DNA of 38,885 nucleotides, from positions 1-38,885 of the forward strand of contig JANQQF010000149.1 of assembly GCA_028285035.1 (NCBI GenBank), written 5' to 3'. The position numbers and the translations under genes were made by a program. The notes beneath the pieces are model-generated. The model was given only the letters and a program-made list of their open reading frames with translations. It did no database searches and had not been told where the DNA came from. The DNA comes from Phycisphaerae bacterium (GTDB taxonomy: Bacteria > Chloroflexota > Anaerolineae > 4572-78 > J111). Of this stretch, positions 24,416-34,256 are shown piece by piece; position 1 is the first letter of the stretch; each line of letters opens with the position of its first letter.

Positions 24416-26443
24416 TTAAAATTCATCGCCGTATGTGATCGTTCTCAATGTTAAAAAGTCTTGCCCATCGGCTAATCTGAGCCGTTCGCCGGTTTCCAAC
24501 AAATACATTCCTGCAATTAAACGATAGTCTCCGGGTGTAAGCTTGGAGGAAATAGGCAGGCGCATGACATCTGTAATTATCTCATTCGCCGGCCATTGGC
24601 TGGTGGGAAAATGTCCCCCCAGCGGCTGGCTGTCCCAGCTTGCCACCAACTGACCACTACCATCGAGAAGCTGCAAAAAAACTGTATAATCTTGTTCAAT
24701 GACCTGCTCAAGTTGCCAATACAGCTTGAGGTTCCAAGCTTGTCCTGCATTGACAGAACGTTCATCCAAATCGTAGCCACGAAAAACAACGTCTTCCCCA
24801 AGACGGGTTTCCTGTTCATTCGGGAGAGCCTGATCACTTTGATACCGGGGCACATAATAAATAATGTGATCATTGTCCCAAACCCGCTGGGCTAAGTAAT
24901 TCTCCTCGACCCAAGCCAGATAGTCGGGTAACCAGGGCAACCGTAAACTCCACTGCACCACCGCTGATGCCTGATAATCTTCTGTGAGGGCAATCATACG
25001 CTCTGAAGTTTGTCGCCCTGCCTTGACAGCAACTAAAGCGACATCCCCTAAAGGCGGCGGGGTGCGACGTTCAGCCATATAAATCAGTAACTGGCTATCC
25101 CCCATCAAAAAATCATTGGGGTTTGAAATGTCCTGAACAAAGGACATTGCTTGAGCCTCTCGACCACCAGTCACAATCTCAAGCTGGGCCTGATTGGTCT
25201 CAGCCATTGTTGGGAGATGAAAGAGAGAAAAGAGCAAGAGCAAAGATAATCCACCAACAGGCCCATACATAAAGAGTATTCGGCGTGACATTGAAATTGG
25301 ACTCAAGGTTACAGACCGATCATCTGCATTTAAATTGGAAAAGAACTCACCCCGCCAAAAAGCGATAATATCAGCCACAAATTTTCCACACAGCAAAACG
25401 GCAGGAACCAACAAAACCGACAAGTGATGATAAAATAGCGGTCTATGCCAAGCCAACAAAGCGATTCCTGCCAACAGCCAGCTTAGCCAAATGAGTGTAT
25501 ATAACCAAGCCGCTTGCACAAGTGACGTCGATTTCTCATTAGTAGTTTGCTGACCATCAGAGAAAAAATGTCGCCCGTATATCTGTAAAATCAGTGTAAG
25601 CAGGCTCCCCGCTGCTAAAAGCCAGATGCCCCAATGTTGCTGAATAAGCAATGAGAAATGGCCCCAAGTTTCGGCCCAAGACCCTGGAATGGCTGATCGT
25701 AAATCACCACGAAATGTGATGGTCTGATCAATCAAAGCAGAGGTGTCATAAGCCAGTAATACGACGATAATCGGGACAAAGACACCGGCTCCCCACCATA
25801 AACCGTTAACCAGCAAGCTTAACCACTGTTCGGGAAAATTGCGGAATATATCAGCATCCCACAATAAGATAAGGCCAATTGGTACGGCTATAAAGGGATT
25901 AAGGGCCTTAATCAACATACTCGCCCCAAACAAAATCCCGGAACCGACTAGCCAACCCGCCCCTTTACGATCCAAGTAAACAAACATAAGGGCTAGTGCG
26001 CCAACGGCTAAAGCTGTGGCTGGTATTTCAGCCATAACCAGGCGAGACATCTGAAAAATTAGCGGAGCAATGCCCAAGAGCAACGCCACAATATTCGCCC
26101 CAACCCAGCCTGAGGCTCGATAAGCCAGCCAGCTAGTAATCAGCCCCAAAATCACATAACTTGTTAAGGTTGACCAGCGCCCAACTTCAACAGTTGGACC
26201 GCCTACTCGTAAAAATAACCCCACCCATTCAAAAAAGAGCGGGGGTTGCACGGCGCGGGTCTGCTCATACAAGGGATATCCATCTAACGGGAGTTGGGTC
26301 CACATCAGATAAGCCCCTTCATCATTGGTCAGACCAAAAGCATCAAGATTTTGTATCCGCCAAGTAAATGTTGTGGCAAAAATTGTGAGCCACACAAGAG
26401 GCCAGATGTATGTTTTGACCAAATTCATTTTTAACTTACCCAC
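24416..26443 (-). CDS. GT-C type membrane glycosyltransferase (PMT/ArnT-like) with one C-terminal module
   Basis: A 675-aa polytopic protein. First membrane segment near 10-28, then NLDAFGLTNDEGAYLMWTQL with the acidic loop motif and TRAVQPPLFFEWVGL, a PMT_2/ArnT-like proline-containing motif. About ten hydrophobic segments run to residue 420, then a short globular stretch, then one module at about 548-672 (VVFRGYDLDERSV, LKLYWQLE, YTVFLQLLDGSGQL, GDYRLIAGMYLLETGERLRL). This is the most regular copy of the module. Met6 could be the true start. A TATACT box (26455-26460) sits close upstream, but would leave almost no leader. Confidence 0.85.
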   Translation of the reverse strand: MGKLKMNLVKTYIWPLVWLTIFATTFTWRIQNLDAFGLTNDEGAYLMWTQLPLDGYPLYEQTRAVQPPLFFEWVGLFLRVGGPTVEVGRWSTLTSYVILGLITSWLAYRASGWVGANIVALLLGIAPLIFQMSRLVMAEIPATALAVGALALMFVYLDRKGAGWLVGSGILFGASMLIKALNPFIAVPIGLILLWDADIFRNFPEQWLSLLVNGLWWGAGVFVPIIVVLLAYDTSALIDQTITFRGDLRSAIPGSWAETWGHFSLLIQQHWGIWLLAAGSLLTLILQIYGRHFFSDGQQTTNEKSTSLVQAAWLYTLIWLSWLLAGIALLAWHRPLFYHHLSVLLVPAVLLCGKFVADIIAFWRGEFFSNLNADDRSVTLSPISMSRRILFMYGPVGGLSLLLLFSLFHLPTMAETNQAQLEIVTGGREAQAMSFVQDISNPNDFLMGDSQLLIYMAERRTPPPLGDVALVAVKAGRQTSERMIALTEDYQASAVVQWSLRLPWLPDYLAWVEENYLAQRVWDNDHIIYYVPRYQSDQALPNEQETRLGEDVVFRGYDLDERSVNAGQAWNLKLYWQLEQVIEQDYTVFLQLLDGSGQLVASWDSQPLGGHFPTSQWPANEIITDVMRLPISSKLTPGDYRLIAGMYLLETGERLRLADGQDFLTLRTITYGDEF

Positions 26444-26738
26444 ACAGCCGAGCCAGTATACCTTGAATTATTAACATCGAAAAGAGGTAAAGTTACCCCA
26501 TCAAGGAGGAAACAAAGCAAAATTTTTTACCTTTCATTTTTTGTAGAATTCTTGTGGATATTAGCTACAATCAAAGTTTATCCCGTTTATGATTTGCTTA
26601 GCAGCTTGATTTATTCCAACAAAAAATTTCAATTTATGAAAATGAGGATCACTTCAAATCAGGCAACTTTTAGGAATTTCAGGGTTTCTTGGGACTCTTT
26701 GGAAATAAATAGGGCAAGTCTCATTCTGTGATTCCATA

Positions 26739-29162
26739 TTACTCAATTGAAACCTCGATATGATCTCCACCATCAACAAGCAACAGCCGAGCGCCCGTAT
26801 CAAGATCATACAAACCAATATGCAACCTATATTGTCCTGGGGGACGATTTGTTTGGATTGGAAACCGAACGCGCTCAGTGACAACTTCATTCGGAAACCA
26901 AAATTGGGTTGGATACTGGCCCTGGTCTGGCATCGAGTCATTTTGGCCATAGACCAGCCCATCGGGGCCAACCAATTGAGCAAAACGGATCAATCGCTGT
27001 GGCTCAGTTATTGCCTGCCAGGCAAGCTCAATCGATAAAACATCAGCGTCTGCTTCACTTGAGATTGTGAGATGGTCATAACCCAACAATTTTATCTGAT
27101 GACCAAAATTGGCTTCAGTTGAGTGAGCGAGAAATGGAGCCTCAAATTGACGAAGGGGAGGGTGAATGACAGGCATCCCCCACTTTTGAGAAATCTCGGC
27201 TAACTCCACGAGCGTCCCATCGGCAGGAAGAGGCAATCTCAACTCTGTTTGAGGCGTTGGCCGCAGGCGAGGACTTTGCCAGGGGTCATCTCCTTGTATC
27301 ATACCCAAGGCTAATCGATAGTTGGCTGTATCGCGGGTATGCCAGGGTAAGGTATCAAAATGAAGATGGTAGGTTGTGCCAACAGATTGAGATGAGAGGG
27401 GAGACCACACCAATCCAGGCTGTAAATCTGTTGTTGCGCCGAGCGGATTACCTTGCTCATCGAGCAAGTATAAAACAGGTAAAATATCTGGCTCAGTTTG
27501 TAGCTTTTCTAACTGGATCTCTACCTCAATTTCCTCCTGCCGATTAAGGTGGAGTTGATAGTGAGTTAAACGAATTGTGTTATCAAAATCGACTGAGGTG
27601 GAATACCCTTCCGCAGGATTATCAGCACTTGTAAAGGTATAAAATGCGTCTGGAAGGTCAATGGGTGGTTCTGTCTCCAAGGCCTTACTCATATGAAGAA
27701 TGCCATCCTTGGCTGAGACTAGCTTATATTCTCCCTGGTCAAGCAGGATCTCTTGCAGAAATTGATGGAGCCCTCCAATATTTTCAAATTGTGTTACATC
27801 TAGAATAACTGTATCGATAGGCTCAGCGGCAAATGAAGGATCAGTAAAGTAGCTAAAGTTGGTATAAATCGTCGGGCGATGAGTGAGATGAGGGGCTAGG
27901 TTGGATTGGGTGAATATCGCAGCATCAGGGGGAATGGTATCAAGCATAGTGGCAAGCTGGTGATGATGGGCCGAAATGGTCGGCCAGCGATAGGCGCGGG
28001 ATAGAGGCGTATACCCTCGATGATAGTGATAAATCGTCGAAAAGCTGAGTAGCAGGAGTAGTAGCAATGCTATCAATGTTTGTGATTGTCGTTGATTTTG
28101 CGATGCTGTCCACGCCATAATTCGTTTCAGGGCAAAGATCACTGAAATAAACAAGAACGGGGCCATCGGCATTCCATAATGAAAATCTTCTAGTCGCCAA
28201 GTAAAAGGATTTTGGCTCAACAGATTGATCGCCAATGTGGGCAGTATTGGCAATAAAGTGAGGGGGTTGAGCAAGGCCAGAAAGGCAGTTGGGAAAAACA
28301 GTTCGAAGAGGTAATTGGGGAAATCGGCTAATGTCCATAAATGATTGAAGACAAGGCTGGGTTGGGTTAAAAGCATTTGAAGCATTGTCAAAGGGTCATC
28401 CCCCAACCAAGCATAGCGGTCCAATTGAATATTTCCACCGACCGCAAAACGAGGTTGGACAACAAAGAAGGCAATAAAAAACCAAACAATGCTCACCAAG
28501 ATCGTCCAACTGGCTAACCGCCATTGTCGCCGTCCCAGCCCGATATAAACACCTAGCATCGCAGCGACGAGAGGCATATCCTCCTTACAAGCCATTGCCA
28601 ACCCAATATAAAGGAAGAAGGAGCGCAGTTGTTCATGTTCTAGGGCCAGAAAGGCAAACAAAAAAAATGTAGGGGCTAGGGTAACCGCGTGAAATTCGAA
28701 AAAAACAGCAGACTCAAGCGTCGGCAGTAGTAGGTAGGCAACGGGGATAATTAGCAGAATAATGAGATACCACAAGGGCGATTCTGTCGAAAATTTCAGC
28801 TTAAGTTGAGCGAGTTGGTAAAGGGGCCAAGCCCCAAGTGCAACGATTAGCCCTTGAGCAATTAACAACAGTTCGGGGCCACCCAAGCCCACCCAGTAGA
28901 ATGGAACAAGAAAGAGCAGGATAGGCTCAACGTGTAAAGCCAAGCGTGAGCGAACTGGGTGCATCAGGCTAAATTCAAGAAAACGCCCTTGGGCCGTATT
29001 CCAGAGCGTTTGATCGACATTGCCAACATCAAGGCCATTGGTTTCAAAAACATAATGTTGCTGTAGGGAGAGAGCAATAAAAAAAGCGGCAAAGACACCA
29101 ATGATGAGCCAACAGAGCAGTATCGCAGGCTGAAATTGTATCGAGGCTGACAGGTTTCTCAC
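26739..29162 (-). CDS. DUF2079 family membrane protein with two C-terminal modules
   Basis: The N-terminal half shows the DUF2079 hallmarks: DVGNVDQTLWNTAQGRFLEF, HVEPILLFLVPFYW and GAWPLYQLAQL, then a long array of hydrophobic segments with ESAVFFEFHAVTLAPTFFLF. DUF2079 proteins are thought to be GT-C-like, but no activity is assigned to this one. After about residue 515 come two beta-sandwich modules (about 515-660, diverged; 682-805, typical, with IKLLGYD, IELAWQAI, GQYRLHIGLYDLDTGARL). It shares this tail with the PMT-like neighbours. The GTG start at 29162 overlaps the stop of the upstream gene by 4 nt, so it is the last gene of a three-gene unit. Confidence 0.84.
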   Translation of the reverse strand: MRNLSASIQFQPAILLCWLIIGVFAAFFIALSLQQHYVFETNGLDVGNVDQTLWNTAQGRFLEFSLMHPVRSRLALHVEPILLFLVPFYWVGLGGPELLLIAQGLIVALGAWPLYQLAQLKLKFSTESPLWYLIILLIIPVAYLLLPTLESAVFFEFHAVTLAPTFFLFAFLALEHEQLRSFFLYIGLAMACKEDMPLVAAMLGVYIGLGRRQWRLASWTILVSIVWFFIAFFVVQPRFAVGGNIQLDRYAWLGDDPLTMLQMLLTQPSLVFNHLWTLADFPNYLFELFFPTAFLALLNPLTLLPILPTLAINLLSQNPFTWRLEDFHYGMPMAPFLFISVIFALKRIMAWTASQNQRQSQTLIALLLLLLLSFSTIYHYHRGYTPLSRAYRWPTISAHHHQLATMLDTIPPDAAIFTQSNLAPHLTHRPTIYTNFSYFTDPSFAAEPIDTVILDVTQFENIGGLHQFLQEILLDQGEYKLVSAKDGILHMSKALETEPPIDLPDAFYTFTSADNPAEGYSTSVDFDNTIRLTHYQLHLNRQEEIEVEIQLEKLQTEPDILPVLYLLDEQGNPLGATTDLQPGLVWSPLSSQSVGTTYHLHFDTLPWHTRDTANYRLALGMIQGDDPWQSPRLRPTPQTELRLPLPADGTLVELAEISQKWGMPVIHPPLRQFEAPFLAHSTEANFGHQIKLLGYDHLTISSEADADVLSIELAWQAITEPQRLIRFAQLVGPDGLVYGQNDSMPDQGQYPTQFWFPNEVVTERVRFPIQTNRPPGQYRLHIGLYDLDTGARLLLVDGGDHIEVSIE

Positions 29163-32029
29163 GGGAGCGACACCTCCGTTATGACAACGAAGTCCCCGAT
29201 TTGTTCTCCCGCTTCATTCAGAGTCGGAAGCCGTTGACCTGTCGCTGGATCGTAGAGACCAGCAATGACGCGATAACTGCCTGGAGATACATCGTCAGGT
29301 AACATCAATTGATGTGAGTCCTCAATCATCTCCGTAGGCAGCCACCCCGTGGTCGGACGCTGCCCATCACTAGGAAATCGATCAGATTGGGCGATTAAGC
29401 TGTTATCCGCACTTAAAAGTTGAACAAAAACTTTATAGCGGGTCATCAACGGTGTTTCTGTTTGCCAATAAAGCTGAAGATTCAAGCCCGAGTCGATTGG
29501 GGTAAGCGTATATCCCGCCAAAGATATTTGGTTTGATAGACGTTGCCCCTCAAAAGATTCGGCGGTCGCCGGTAAATCAAAGATGTGGGGTGGTGCAGTG
29601 ATATCAAGCGTTCCTAAGGGAACAATCTGGCCAACAATACCAGCATCATTTTGTAAAGCGATCTCTGCCGTATAAGTCCCATCCATCAAAGTCGGTAGGA
29701 CAATCAGTTCATGTTTAGATCGCAGCACAGCCTCCTGCCCCCACTCAGCCTGAGCCATTGGAAACTCAGCTATTTGACGCCCCACTTCGACACCATTTGT
29801 ATTACGCCAAATAAAGGCAATTGAATATTGAGGAACTGATCCCCATCCTGAAAAAATTGTGCTTGCATCTTGCCACAGCAAGTTCAAATTCATAAGATCG
29901 CCTGTCTGTAAGCTCGCGGCGATGGTGTCATGTCCAATGAGGCGCACCGTAGGCGCAAGTAAGGTATTCGGTTGGTGTGGCAAGTCTATCATCTGCTCCA
30001 GATCTGACACCGCTTGCCACTCAACCGATATTTCCCCGACAAGTAAGCCGCCGCTAGGGCCAACAGCTTGATCAACGGGTGAAAAAACTTGAGTTGTCGT
30101 TGGATCATAAACCCCAACTTCCAACCGATATACCCCAGGGGGGGTGCCTGGGGGAATGACTAATTCTTGTGCATCCTCAATCAACATATTTGGCTGCCAG
30201 CGCTCAACTGGCCACAATCCCATCACCGGGGGGCTATCACTATTGGCCCAAACACGGCCTTGTTCATCAAGCAACCGAAGAAAGACAAACCGCTCCGAGG
30301 CAGGCGTGACAAGTGATCGCCAGTACAGGGTAACGATCAGGGACTCACCTGAACGCGGTTGAGAATGGAGATTGTAACCTAAGAGATCAATCTCATTTGC
30401 AAAGTTACCCGTCATAGGAAACTGTGGACTTGGTGCAGGGCGGTCAAGGCTAGCAATTGGACCAGGATAGACCCAAGCATAGTCAATTCCAGCCAAACGC
30501 ACTGTGTGATCCGGTTGGCGACGAGTCTGGAAGTAATGAATGATGTTGGGGCTGGGAATATCACGTTGAACTTGATTGATATAGAGAACAGATTGGTCCG
30601 CCGTAATTAGATTTTCCTGAGGCACAACCGGTTGTATCGGACCTTGGTACATCAAAGGAAAGAGCCACTCATACCAAACAGTGGCTGGCGATTCCAACTG
30701 TCGATCCAGGTGGGCCGTAGTTCGGTCTAGACCCTCACCCCAGCCGACCAATAATGTTTCAGGGGCCCATCGCCAACCAAGGAGGGCTGGATTGTAGTAC
30801 GTGAAATAGTATGGGTGATAGAACAAGGTCAACAGCAGCGGAATGACCAAAAGGAGCGTTTTGGCCTGACCTTGAACATTAAAAAATGAAATTTTCAGGT
30901 CATCAAACCACGTCAAAAATGACCATTGTTTGAGATACATCCAACCTTGAAAAAAAGCCATCCCAGCAAGTAGATAAAATGCAGGAAAAGCGGGAAGCAT
31001 ATATCGCACCGACTTCTTGGAAGCGATTGTCATAATCACCAGATAGCAAATAGCGAATAACCATAAGGCAAATGCATTCTGGGCAGGCTCAGTCTTATCA
31101 GCATAAGATCGAATGAGAAACCAGAGGTTGAGTAATAAGCCAATTAGCAGCCACGGTGTAGCTTTAAGGACAAAAGCCACCGGATAGAAACCTGGGCCAG
31201 GGTCTTCAACAAATTGTCCAAACCAAAACATTCCCAGATTACCCGTTCCTGCAGCTTGATCAGTGAAAAGTTTGCCGAAGGTCAATTCAAGGGCAGCAAT
31301 TGGCTGGCTCCACATTGCAGGCCAGAGTAACCAGAATATCAAAAGAGCAAATATCCCCACCAAGCCAAACGCTCCGACTATCGATAACCATCCCTGACGA
31401 TTTTCAGGCATCTGGTTTGTCAGGAGCCATCCCAAAGCCAGTAACATCAGCATTGGGCCAAGAAGTAGGGCGGTCGACTTTGTCAGCAAGGCTAATCCTG
31501 TGAACACACCGGCCCAAACAAGCCAGCTTAACTTTCGCTCACACAGCCACAGCAGTAACGTTACACCGGCTAGGGTCATAAACAAAGCCAATGGCGTGGC
31601 GATGTGCAACAGACGACTATAGGACAGGGTATAGGGATCAAGGGCCAGGAGGGCAACGCCGATAAAGGCAGACCCGTTCCTCAATAAGCGTTTAGCAAAT
31701 AGATAAAGTAGGCAGAGTAGAATGCCGGTGACAAACGCAGTTGCGACTCGACCGGCTGTGTACGCCGCTAAATCATCGGGGAGCAGCGCCACAAATGGGG
31801 CACTCCAGCCAGCCACAGTGACCCCTGGATAGCCGATACCCAGAGTCTGGCTAAAATCGCCGGTGGTGAGGCCCAACCAAAACTCGCGGGCGTGGGTCAG
31901 AAAAAGTGGTTCATCTGGGGTGAAAAATTGGTTTAAATGAAGGAGGCGAGGGATAAAGATAAGGAGGATTAACAGGCTCCATTCAAACCTGGATGATTTT
32001 ATTGTGACGCTAGCTTGTTTATCACTCAA
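29159..32029 (-). CDS. GT-C type membrane glycosyltransferase (PMT/ArnT-like) with three C-terminal modules
   Basis: A 956-aa protein. PRLLHLNQFFTPDEPLFLTH gives the acidic first-loop motif. About ten hydrophobic segments follow, with LALDPYTLSYSRLLHIATPL and KKSVRYMLPAFPAFYLLAGM as PMT_2-like stretches, then a LLVGWGEGLDRTTAHL segment shared with the 20900 protein. Modules lie at about 541-670, 690-810 (diverged, with an inserted loop) and 830-955 (ISLAGYTL, LNLQLYWQTE, YKVFVQLLSADN, GSYRVIAGLYDPATGQRL). The start appears to be TTG at 32029 (MSDKQASVTI), overlapping the upstream stop by 8 nt; a downstream start cannot be excluded. It is the middle gene of the unit 32022-34106, 29159-32029, 26739-29162. 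Confidence 0.85.
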   Translation of the reverse strand: MSDKQASVTIKSSRFEWSLLILLIFIPRLLHLNQFFTPDEPLFLTHAREFWLGLTTGDFSQTLGIGYPGVTVAGWSAPFVALLPDDLAAYTAGRVATAFVTGILLCLLYLFAKRLLRNGSAFIGVALLALDPYTLSYSRLLHIATPLALFMTLAGVTLLLWLCERKLSWLVWAGVFTGLALLTKSTALLLGPMLMLLALGWLLTNQMPENRQGWLSIVGAFGLVGIFALLIFWLLWPAMWSQPIAALELTFGKLFTDQAAGTGNLGMFWFGQFVEDPGPGFYPVAFVLKATPWLLIGLLLNLWFLIRSYADKTEPAQNAFALWLFAICYLVIMTIASKKSVRYMLPAFPAFYLLAGMAFFQGWMYLKQWSFLTWFDDLKISFFNVQGQAKTLLLVIPLLLTLFYHPYYFTYYNPALLGWRWAPETLLVGWGEGLDRTTAHLDRQLESPATVWYEWLFPLMYQGPIQPVVPQENLITADQSVLYINQVQRDIPSPNIIHYFQTRRQPDHTVRLAGIDYAWVYPGPIASLDRPAPSPQFPMTGNFANEIDLLGYNLHSQPRSGESLIVTLYWRSLVTPASERFVFLRLLDEQGRVWANSDSPPVMGLWPVERWQPNMLIEDAQELVIPPGTPPGVYRLEVGVYDPTTTQVFSPVDQAVGPSGGLLVGEISVEWQAVSDLEQMIDLPHQPNTLLAPTVRLIGHDTIAASLQTGDLMNLNLLWQDASTIFSGWGSVPQYSIAFIWRNTNGVEVGRQIAEFPMAQAEWGQEAVLRSKHELIVLPTLMDGTYTAEIALQNDAGIVGQIVPLGTLDITAPPHIFDLPATAESFEGQRLSNQISLAGYTLTPIDSGLNLQLYWQTETPLMTRYKVFVQLLSADNSLIAQSDRFPSDGQRPTTGWLPTEMIEDSHQLMLPDDVSPGSYRVIAGLYDPATGQRLPTLNEAGEQIGDFVVITEVSLP

Positions 32030-34106
32030 TCGTTATTTGCCCCAACAGAACGGCATTTTCACCGCTCTGATCATTTTGTACAATCAAACGCTCGCCTGTT
32101 TCAAGCAGGTACAGTCCAGTCCAAAGCTCATATTTACCGGCTGATAACTCAGCTGGGAGAAATAAATCGCTGCTCTCGCGGATGATCTCCCCGACTGGCC
32201 AGATTGTGGTCGGATAGATGGCTCCCAAGGGGCGATGATCTGCCTGAGCGACATTGCCCCCTTCCAATGTGCGCAAGTGAACAAACACCGTATAATCGTG
32301 GCTCATTCGGCTCAACGCTTGCCAATAGAGGGTTAAGCGCAGCGGCTGTCCAGGTCGAACCTGATCAGGCTCGACAGTGTATCCTTGCAATTGCACCTGA
32401 TCGCCTAAAATTGCGTCAACAGTCTGTTGCGGTTCTAATTGAATGGGGTGGGGATTGGGCTTAGATTGTAAAACAAAGATCCCTTGCGCTTCAACCTCAG
32501 CCACATAATCGGTTTGAGCCAGCAGCTGTTGCTGGAAGGGTAAGTCATAATATTCACTTTGCAGCCCCCATCGTTCCAAAATCAACCACACATTTTGATT
32601 GGCTAGCGTTTGTTGTAAAGCCACCTCAGTGCGAATGGCAGGAGAGCCTAGCCAGCGATCCACGGCCTGATCGCCTTCGTTTAGAATACGATAATCATAG
32701 CCGCCACGGCGTTGCACACTGTAATAATCATTACGGCCTAGATAGAGTGCCGCAGCCGTTGGGGTTCCGCTCAAAATCGCATCTCCCTCTTGCCAATGTG
32801 CCTGTACATAGGCAAAGGCTGTTTCATAGTCGTCCCCTGTATTCGCTAACAGACGCTCAAATTCAGGGCGAGTCAGAAAAATAATTCCAATGATTATCCC
32901 GACTGTCACGACATTTTTAGTGAGGGATGCATTTACTAGTATGTCCAGATCCCATCGCTCACTCACTCTGGCGAACAGTTGGCCAATGATAATCATCCCT
33001 TGTGCTCCTAACAAAAACAGGACAGGAAGCAACATAAACAGATATTTATCATCGCGTCGGTCTGGTGAAACAAATAAAATCATTTCAAGGGTTGATAACA
33101 GCAGAATTAGGATGAGAAAGATTGTGGGGAAAAGTGATTTGATTTGACCAGGTTGGCTGGAGGATGAACGATTTTTGAGCAAGATAACGATCTGAAACAC
33201 TGTATATACAGTCAGAATCAAAGCAAATAGGGCAAAGAGCCAAGTGGGAGTATTAAAAAAAAAGGGATTAACGGCCTGCCAGCCTTTGATAGGGGCAAAT
33301 GAAAAATCGCTGTAAATGGTGAAAACCTGGGCTAAACCAGAAACCGTATTCTCGGCTTCAAGCGGCTCTATTCCTTTTGGCTGCCCTAGTCGTTTGACCA
33401 GAAACCCAATAACAACCACGACTCCAAGCCCTATTATTTCAGGTAAAATTTTCAGAAGATGTTTGGGAGCTAAGAAATCTTTGAGGGGCGTGATCGTAGT
33501 TGAGCGAGACTGATGTTGGAGCCAAATGAGAACAATCAAGGTTAAAGCCAATGGAGGAGCCAGAATTATTGAGACGAAGTGGGTTAGCAATGCACCGAGA
33601 TATATAAATAAGGCCAACCAGCGCCACTTTGCCTGATTACGTACAGCGCCTTCATAAGCAAACCATAGTGTCAAGACAACCAACAGTTGGAGTAAGGCAT
33701 ACATCCGAGCCCGTCCGCTCCAATGGATCGCTTCAGGGGCAACGACTAACGATGCTGCAGCAATTAATCCGACCATAGGCGAGAACCAAGATCGTCCAAT
33801 AAAAAATGTCCCACCAATGGTCATCAAGCCTAAGGTCAGGCTCACATAACGAACCATCAATGGGGCGGCTCCAAACCAAGCTGCAACACTCCCAAAGTAT
33901 GAAAAAAGTAGACCGTGTTCATAAAACAGCCCAGATGGCATCACCGGTGCCCCTGACTCGTTAATCATCTGGATGGCAAACAGGGTGACAAATTCATCGG
34001 GGTATAGGTTGACATTGTTGATGAAGCGAACCCGAAGCCATAGCCCTAAAGACAACAGAATAATTACAATGATTAATTTATTGATATTTCTATATTGACC
34101 TGACAC
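32022..34106 (-). CDS. GT-C type membrane glycosyltransferase (PMT/ArnT-like) with one C-terminal module
   Basis: A 694-aa polytopic protein, first gene of the overlapping minus-strand unit. The first loop carries RFINNVNLYPDEFVTLFAIQ with the acidic pair; then GGTFFIGRSWFSPMVGLIAA and IHWSGRARMYALLQLLVVLT, the latter a PMT_2-type Arg-containing loop. Hydrophobic segments extend to about 415. The soluble part (about 420-560) has ILSGTPTAAALYLGRNDYYS and QQQLLAQTDYVAEVEAQGIF. One module closes the protein at about 565-692 (VQLQGYTV, LTLYWQAL, YTVFVHLRTLEGG, GLYLLETGERLIV). The GTG at 34106 has only a weak ribosome binding site; an internal start in the first 15 codons is possible. Confidence 0.84.
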   Translation of the reverse strand: MSGQYRNINKLIIVIILLSLGLWLRVRFINNVNLYPDEFVTLFAIQMINESGAPVMPSGLFYEHGLLFSYFGSVAAWFGAAPLMVRYVSLTLGLMTIGGTFFIGRSWFSPMVGLIAAASLVVAPEAIHWSGRARMYALLQLLVVLTLWFAYEGAVRNQAKWRWLALFIYLGALLTHFVSIILAPPLALTLIVLIWLQHQSRSTTITPLKDFLAPKHLLKILPEIIGLGVVVVIGFLVKRLGQPKGIEPLEAENTVSGLAQVFTIYSDFSFAPIKGWQAVNPFFFNTPTWLFALFALILTVYTVFQIVILLKNRSSSSQPGQIKSLFPTIFLILILLLSTLEMILFVSPDRRDDKYLFMLLPVLFLLGAQGMIIIGQLFARVSERWDLDILVNASLTKNVVTVGIIIGIIFLTRPEFERLLANTGDDYETAFAYVQAHWQEGDAILSGTPTAAALYLGRNDYYSVQRRGGYDYRILNEGDQAVDRWLGSPAIRTEVALQQTLANQNVWLILERWGLQSEYYDLPFQQQLLAQTDYVAEVEAQGIFVLQSKPNPHPIQLEPQQTVDAILGDQVQLQGYTVEPDQVRPGQPLRLTLYWQALSRMSHDYTVFVHLRTLEGGNVAQADHRPLGAIYPTTIWPVGEIIRESSDLFLPAELSAGKYELWTGLYLLETGERLIVQNDQSGENAVLLGQITIE

Positions 34107-34201
34107 GACTGGCTATTTTACTCTAGATGACTGGATTGACGAATTTTGATTTTAATATGAGATTTGCCCAATATAACTTTCCATAATATTTTTAGGCTCG
34201 C

Positions 34202-34230
34202 TTGATATATATACATAATTATAGTATAGT
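34202..34230 (+). promoter_or_regulatory. Near-consensus promoter of the glycosidase-PGRP gene
   Basis: TTGATA (34202-34207), 17-bp spacer, TATAGT (34225-34230); each box matches 5 of 6. It is the best promoter in the window. The predicted transcription start near 34237 gives a leader of about 137 nt, which includes the two TTTGACATA copies at 34257 and 34287. Confidence 0.75.
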
Positions 34231-34256
34231 GGGTCTATCTCAGTTTTAAGGTTTGT

